NCBI RefSeq assembly: GCF_005239225.2
Contig: NC_133297.1
Coordinates: forward strand, 2,674,392-2,738,391
Source of the DNA: Populus alba
Taxonomy: Eukaryota; Streptophyta; Magnoliopsida; Malpighiales; Salicaceae
DNA: 64,000 nucleotides
Direction: 5' to 3'
Below, piece after piece: positions 58,815 through 64,000 of this stretch. The notes below the pieces were generated by a model, which was not told where the DNA came from, did not search any database, and saw only the letters and a program-made list of their open reading frames with translations. The stretch's first letter is position 1; each line of letters begins with the position of its first letter. Both the position numbers and the translations under genes were made by a program.

Positions 58815-60762
58815 ATAGTATTGTGTCTAGCGTGTCTTTCTGTTCTTCTTGTTCTTTGTCAAAGCACCTATTATTATAATTGAGTTCATATACCTTGAGT
58901 GTATCCTTTAAAGACATGGAACTCATTTTCCTTGTCTGCCAGATAGTTTTGCTTAGGTTGTGGGCTGAATTTAAAGAAGTAAACTTGTGAATTACAAATT
59001 CTCTATTTTTAGAAAAATTGTAGCCCTTCCAATTCATCTTTACAACTCATTTTTATGACTTTTGGAATTCCATCTATGGCCAAAAAGTGAATAGTGTTAG
59101 CTTTAACTTTAATTATTTTTATTCTTATCACTTATGGTGGTGGGTCCTAAATTTTACCACTTGTGTCTACTTTTTTTTCCTTCAAAATAAGCTTTATTAA
59201 ATATTTAATAGGATGTCACTAATTATAGTTTAAATATTATAAAATTCAAGTTTATCATAACAATAGTAACCTTTAATTTTCTAAAATAAATTACAAAAAT
59301 CTTATTAAAATATTAACAAAAATCTTAGTGATTATCTGAAATTTAGCAGGTATTACATAACTTCTTCATTGAATTTTAGACAATATTACAAAAACAATGT
59401 TTTGTATAGCAAATATCTCTTCAACTTTTGAAAAATCACTATAATTTTATGATATTTTAAGAAATTATCATGATATTTTACTCTATTTTTAATTCTCTTG
59501 CTGGCTGAAAAAGTAGAGTCGTTATCTCAATACCATTATAAAATGCAAAATGTGGAGTTAGGTGGCAGCACGATGGAATCTTCCCATTAATTAGCATTCC
59601 ACTGATATTTGAGCATTTTTCATTTGTCGGAAAGTAAAAAAGGTTAAGTAAGGAGACTAGTATTTGGTCTGAGCAGTATGAATTATGAATTTGTCTCATC
59701 AAGGCTGCAAAATTTAAATACTTCTATAATAGCCCACGTTGGTCTTATGTAATATCCCTAGATCCCTGGATGACGTATTCATTCGGGTTAAATTTTATAT
59801 TTTTTTTTATCATTACTTATTTATTCAATGTGAAATATAATAGGAATGAAATCTTACAAGTAAACTGGAAAGATTGTTCGGGATTGTAAATATATTAAAA
59901 TAATTTTTTTTTAATTTTTTAAAAATTAAAATTTTTAAATGATTTGAAAATATATATTAAAAATATTTTAAACAAAAAAAAATTAGGAACACGGTTCGCA
60001 AGCACACCCGAAATCACGTGAGAGAAAATTATGCTCCCTAACTAAACACTTCGGCACAAACTAATTACATTTGAATTGAAGATTTTCCTGTCTGATTTCA
60101 AATTCAAAAGTCTTGAATATTCTTGCAGGTTAGCAGATGTTTTGTTCCCTGCAGAACTCTCTCCTGTGTTTCAATATTTCCCAGTAGTCTCCTCTTATCT
60201 GGTCTCTGTTAACGTTATCATTTATTGAATTAGATAAAAGAAATACAAGAAATAAACAACACGAAACCACATAATACAAAACCATTTTGCAAAAAAGATG
60301 AGACGATGTTGTTTAAGTCCCCATAGACGGCCAGCAGATTTGATTTGAGAAATTGCCGCCAAGGACGTCTTGATATCCTTGCGTTCGTATCTTCAAGATC
60401 TCAAAGTCTGTCCTTCTGTATGGCTGCTGGGAACGATACCATGACCTCTAATAGTCATATTTTTTTTTTTTAAGGTAATCGGTAAATATTATTGAAGAAA
60501 AACTAGCTATTTAGAGGATGAATAGGAAAGAAAAACAATGGGATTTCAAATAAAAACAATAGCATAAAAGAAGGAAAGGTAAAAATTTACATAAGTGAAC
60601 AATCTATCTAAGAACATCAGCAAACATGAATCTAACAGATCATTACCGTGTAATAAAAAAATTCTTCATAGCTCTTTAACCAAGTTCGACATTCAGTGAA
60701 CAATTTTCAAAAATTAAAAAAAAAAAATATTTCAGTGAACAGTTAAAAAAAAACTTGATTTT
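58815..60762 (+). other. Distal upstream region of PLP gene 3
   Basis: Homologous to 8590-9706 but with about 720 bp extra (59328-60048) that I cannot assign to any element. The minus-strand frames at 58807-59037 and 8546-8749 correspond to each other, but their differences are mostly amino acid-changing, so I do not call a gene. Confidence 0.6.
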
Positions 60763-61250
60763 TTATTAGAAAATAATATAAATTATATTTTAGTTATTTA
60801 TCTGACAACTTAAGTTATTAAATTGAGGTAGTTCTTTGACATAGTATCTAAATTTTATTAATCAAGCTATCACGAATTTGAATCTCATCAACCTCATTAT
60901 ATTCGATAAAAATTAAACACAATGTAATATTGGTTCATGCAAGTTTCAATCTGAAAAAGCTTTTACTTGAGGGAGTGTGTTAGAGAATAATATAAATCAT
61001 ATATTAGAACCTCATCTAATTGCTTAAGCTATTTAGTTGAAATAATTATTTCTCATTATATCGGAGTTTTGTTGACTAAGAGGTAACAAATTCAAATCTT
61101 ACCACCCTAATTCTATTTGATAAAAATTAAATTTAAAATAATATGAGCATATATAAGTTTTAAATAAATAAAAAACTTTTTTAAAAAAAATATATTAAAA
61201 AATATAATATAAATTACATATTAAGAACTCATCTAATAATACTTTCAAGC
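60763..61250 (+). mobile_element. Tandem TRIM-like element upstream of PLP gene 3
   Basis: Diverged counterpart of 9707-10185. LTR cores AATAATATAAAT recur near 60773, 60988 and 61205. A purine-rich TTGAGGGAGTG precedes TGTTAGAGAATAATATAAAT (60978), and a primer-site remnant TAGTATCTAAA follows the first LTR. Confidence 0.6.
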
Positions 61251-62218
61251 AATGTCATGTAAAAGAAGATATCATCTTTTCATCTTGAATCTGGCATTCA
61301 TCAATGTTGGCAATTGAAACAGTAACTGATTTATAGTATCTGGAACGCACCAAACCCCCCCCCCCCCCCAAATACTTCAAGCAAGGATTTTCTAATATGT
61401 GGTCTACCAGTCTACAACATTCATTTTCCAAGGCATGTATTGTCGTTGAAAAAACAATTACGAAAACTATATTTTCATGCTATTCTTTATAGATTATTCA
61501 ATCTTCTTTGAATTAAAAATGAAGAAAAGGTTTTTTTTCTGTGTTTTTATCTTTAGCTATAATGACGAAACTTCGGTTGCAAAATTTTCCAAACACATGT
61601 TTCTTCAAATTTCATGTTTATTGTGGATTATCACCTCGAAAATGTTTCCTTTTGAAAATAATACACACACGGATGCATATCTAGATAGATAGATAGACAG
61701 ATATGCCTCAATGTTTCTTTTTTCAATCATGAAAGCAACTAGAGTGGTTGTAATTGACTGCTTTTTCGTTGCATACAAGACTTGTTAACAAGGTTTTGAA
61801 TTAATTTATTTCGCCGTGGTGGAAGAAAACCTACCATTCCCATTTCGTTGTCATCTTTGTTTGATTAATAAATTTGAAATCTTCAATTATTAATCCCTCG
61901 TCCTTAACTTTATGCTCCAACTTGAACCGTGTCGGCATAGTATCAGGATTCATTCAAAACTTGACACCGTCCAGGAAAATTACACAAGGTCAAATTTGGG
62001 GGAGTAAAATCTTTCAACTTTATTGAAAATTCCATGCTTCAAGAAGCACACAAGTCTATAAATACCTCCACTGTACTCCCTTTGGGATATTACAAGTTTC
62101 AAAACTTAATTAGATTTCAGCACTAACTATAGACATCTCCCAAGGCTCTCAGAAAGTTTAAGCTAAACACCTCTAACTCTTCCGCTTATAGGCTCTCGAT
62201 CAGTACTATTAGCTAGCA
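61251..62218 (+). promoter_or_regulatory. Proximal upstream region of PLP gene 3
   Basis: One copy only of the segment duplicated before genes 1 and 2. Includes a long C run near 61355-61370, a GATA-type microsatellite near 61682-61702 and TATAAATA at 62057-62064, about 155 nt before the ATG. Confidence 0.7.
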
Positions 62219-64000
62219 ATGCCTTTAAATTCCTCCTCAATCTCTCATATCGAGACTTTAAGATCACCCATTCAACCCCCAACTTTTGGAAACCAAATCA
62301 CTGTTCTTAGCATCGATGGAGGTGGAATAAGAGGAATCATACCAGCAACTATCCTTGCCTTTTTAGAGTCCGAGCTTCAGGTAGTCTAGAAATCGGTCTC
62401 TTTAAGGACGTATTGTTGCATGTCAAATAGACCTGCAACATCATCCATTTTTTTATGCATGTGCTAGCTCATGGTGATAATATATAAAATAGAGTAGAAT
62501 AAGAAACTACGTACAGGGAACGATTCCTCGGTCCACCTAAGGGTCTTGCAGGCTGCCTCTGCCCACCTTCCACCGAGGCTGTTTTGTTTTGTAGTTTTAT
62601 GCTTTTTGCTTTTTGCCTTTTTATTAATAGTTTCATCAAAAGAATACATCGCACTTGCATGCAGGATAATAGTTTATTTATATCGGTGTATAATTGTAAT
62701 GTCTTTTTCCAGGTATAAAATAATATCCGTAATTTCATCTCCTATCACTGACTAGTATGTTTTGCTATTCAAATTGTAGAAGCTGGATGGTGCAGACGCA
62801 AGACTTGCAGACTACTTTGATGTGATTTCAGGCACCAGCACCGGTGGCCTCGTGACTGCTATGCTAGCTGCCCCGAACGAGCAAAACCGCCCTTTATTTG
62901 CCGCCAAAGACATTAATGACTTCTACCTTGAGAACTGCTCTAAAATCTTTCCCCAGGACGGGTAATAATGCCATATACGAATGCCATAATGAGTTAAATA
63001 TAGTATATCAAGTACTTCTTTAAAACTATTTTTTTTTTCTCCTTCAAATGTCTAGATACTAACTGTATACTCACTGGCAATAGGTCTCCATTCGCTTCTG
63101 CTGGAAAACTGATCAAGAGTTTGAGAGGACCAAAATACGATGGCAAATTTCTGCATAGCATTGCCAAGGAAAAAATGGGAGATAAACGCCTGCACCAGAC
63201 CATGACGAACATTGTGATCCCAACTTTTGACATCAAGCGCCTTCAGCCAACAATCTTTTCAAGCTATCAGGTTCGTTATATATACAAACACAACTCTTAA
63301 AATTCTATGTGTTGCTTGAGAAAAGAATCGTTTCACACTGCAAAGTATATGTCCTTACAAGACGTCCCGCTTTATTAATTCTTTAGGTGAAGAACGACCC
63401 ATCCACGGATGCCCTTTTATCTGATATATGCATCGGGACTTCAGCTGCCCCAACTTACTTCCCTGCCCATTATTTTGAAACCAAGGACCCGTCAGGCAAA
63501 GTGAGAGAGTTCAATCTGATTGATGGTGGTGTGGCAGCAAATAATCCAGTATGTTCATCATTTATCTTCAGCTCTTGAACTTGCATAACTCGTAACATAT
63601 TGATGAATCCTATCATTAATTTCCTTTTGAATTTCCAGACTTTAGTTGCCATGAGCGAAGTTTCCAAGGAAATCACTCGGAAGAATCCTGACTTCTTCCC
63701 CACAGCGCCTATGGATTATGGTCGATTCCTAGTCCTGTCCTTGGGGACTGGCACAGCAAAATCCGAAGAAAAGTATGATGCAGATGAAGCGGCCAAGTGG
63801 GGTGTCTTGGGATGGTTGACAAGTGACAATTCTACTCCATTAGTGGATGTGTTTACAGAAGCTAGTGGTGACATGGTTGATCTTCATGTTGCCACTGTTT
63901 TCCAAGCCGTCCACTCTGAGGAAAATTATCTTCGAATTCAGGTGTATATCACGCACATGTGGTTATTCAAGATATTAAATTATATTCTCCCACGAAGAAA
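62219..64000 (+). CDS. Patatin-like phospholipase, gene 3 (3'-partial)
   Basis: Exons in the window: 62219-62380, 62780-62961, 63084-63270, 63387-63548, 63639-63941. All lengths equal those of gene 1. The window ends in intron 5, so two exons (about 84 codons) are missing. The dyad is intact: GTSTGG (Ser74) and DGGVAANNP (Asp223). It differs from gene 1 by substitutions such as IIPATIL for IIPGTIL, SPFASAG for SPLASAG, VKNDP for VKNNP, TYFPAH for TYLPAH and [13 protein letters not shown] for [13 protein letters not shown], with no break. It is an older paralogue with the same predicted lipid acyl hydrolase role. Confidence 0.93.

Noticed and set aside
58807..59037. Minus-strand frame shared with 8546-8749
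   Set aside because: The two copies keep about 55 codons in register, but most nucleotide differences change the amino acid, so there is no sign of a conserved protein.

Overview
The window is nuclear DNA of a flowering plant, most likely a woody eudicot; I cannot name the genus. The evidence is split, GT-AG-intron patatin-like genes, long Tat/Ogre-type Ty3-gypsy elements with a tRNA-Arg-like primer site, Ty1-copia remains, TRIM elements and AT-rich intergenic DNA. Nothing looks bacterial, organellar or CRISPR-like.

Host genes: three patatin-like phospholipase (PLP) genes lie head to tail on the plus strand, at 11683-13823, 46324-48607 and 62219-64000 (the last cut by the window end in intron 5). 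All visible exons have the same lengths (162/165, 182, 187, 162, 303, 173 nt, then a terminal exon) and keep the GTSTG serine and DGG aspartate of the catalytic dyad. Gene 1 encodes 415 aa. Gene 2 is almost identical but lost one G in its last exon, which replaces the C-terminus. Gene 3 is more diverged.

Layout: 1-6231 is the 3' half of a Tat/Ogre-like element (RNase H, integrase, hairpin array, polypurine tract, 3' LTR) inserted into a decayed copia element (6232-7526). 8526-22868 is the gene 1 block: upstream region with a tandem TRIM, gene 1, a minus-strand solo LTR (Z), an LTR fragment, and two nested minus-strand solo LTRs (Y, then X). 22869-44280 is a composite of Tat/Ogre-like elements: an LTR and leader, a 6.5 kb internal region without gag or pol, a second LTR of a different subfamily, a duplicated leader, a 5'-truncated third LTR, and a decayed ORF1-gag-protease-RT region. 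It stops at a 500-N gap (44281-44780). 44781-58814 repeats the gene 1 block nearly base for base but without the inserted elements, so it holds the empty site (57607-57611) and the complete LTR X. 58815-64000 is the gene 3 upstream region and gene 3.

Two readings of the near-identical blocks are open: a recent tandem duplication, or two haplotypes placed end to end across the gap. The most unusual sequence structure is in the retroelements. An array of 16 short hairpins with covarying stems and a constant loop, ordered in A-B-C triads, sits just upstream of the polypurine tract. A related but different array occupies the same place in a second subfamily. A perfect 13-16 bp hairpin and a row of TGGGCC/GGCCCA inverted repeats are conserved in the LTRs.
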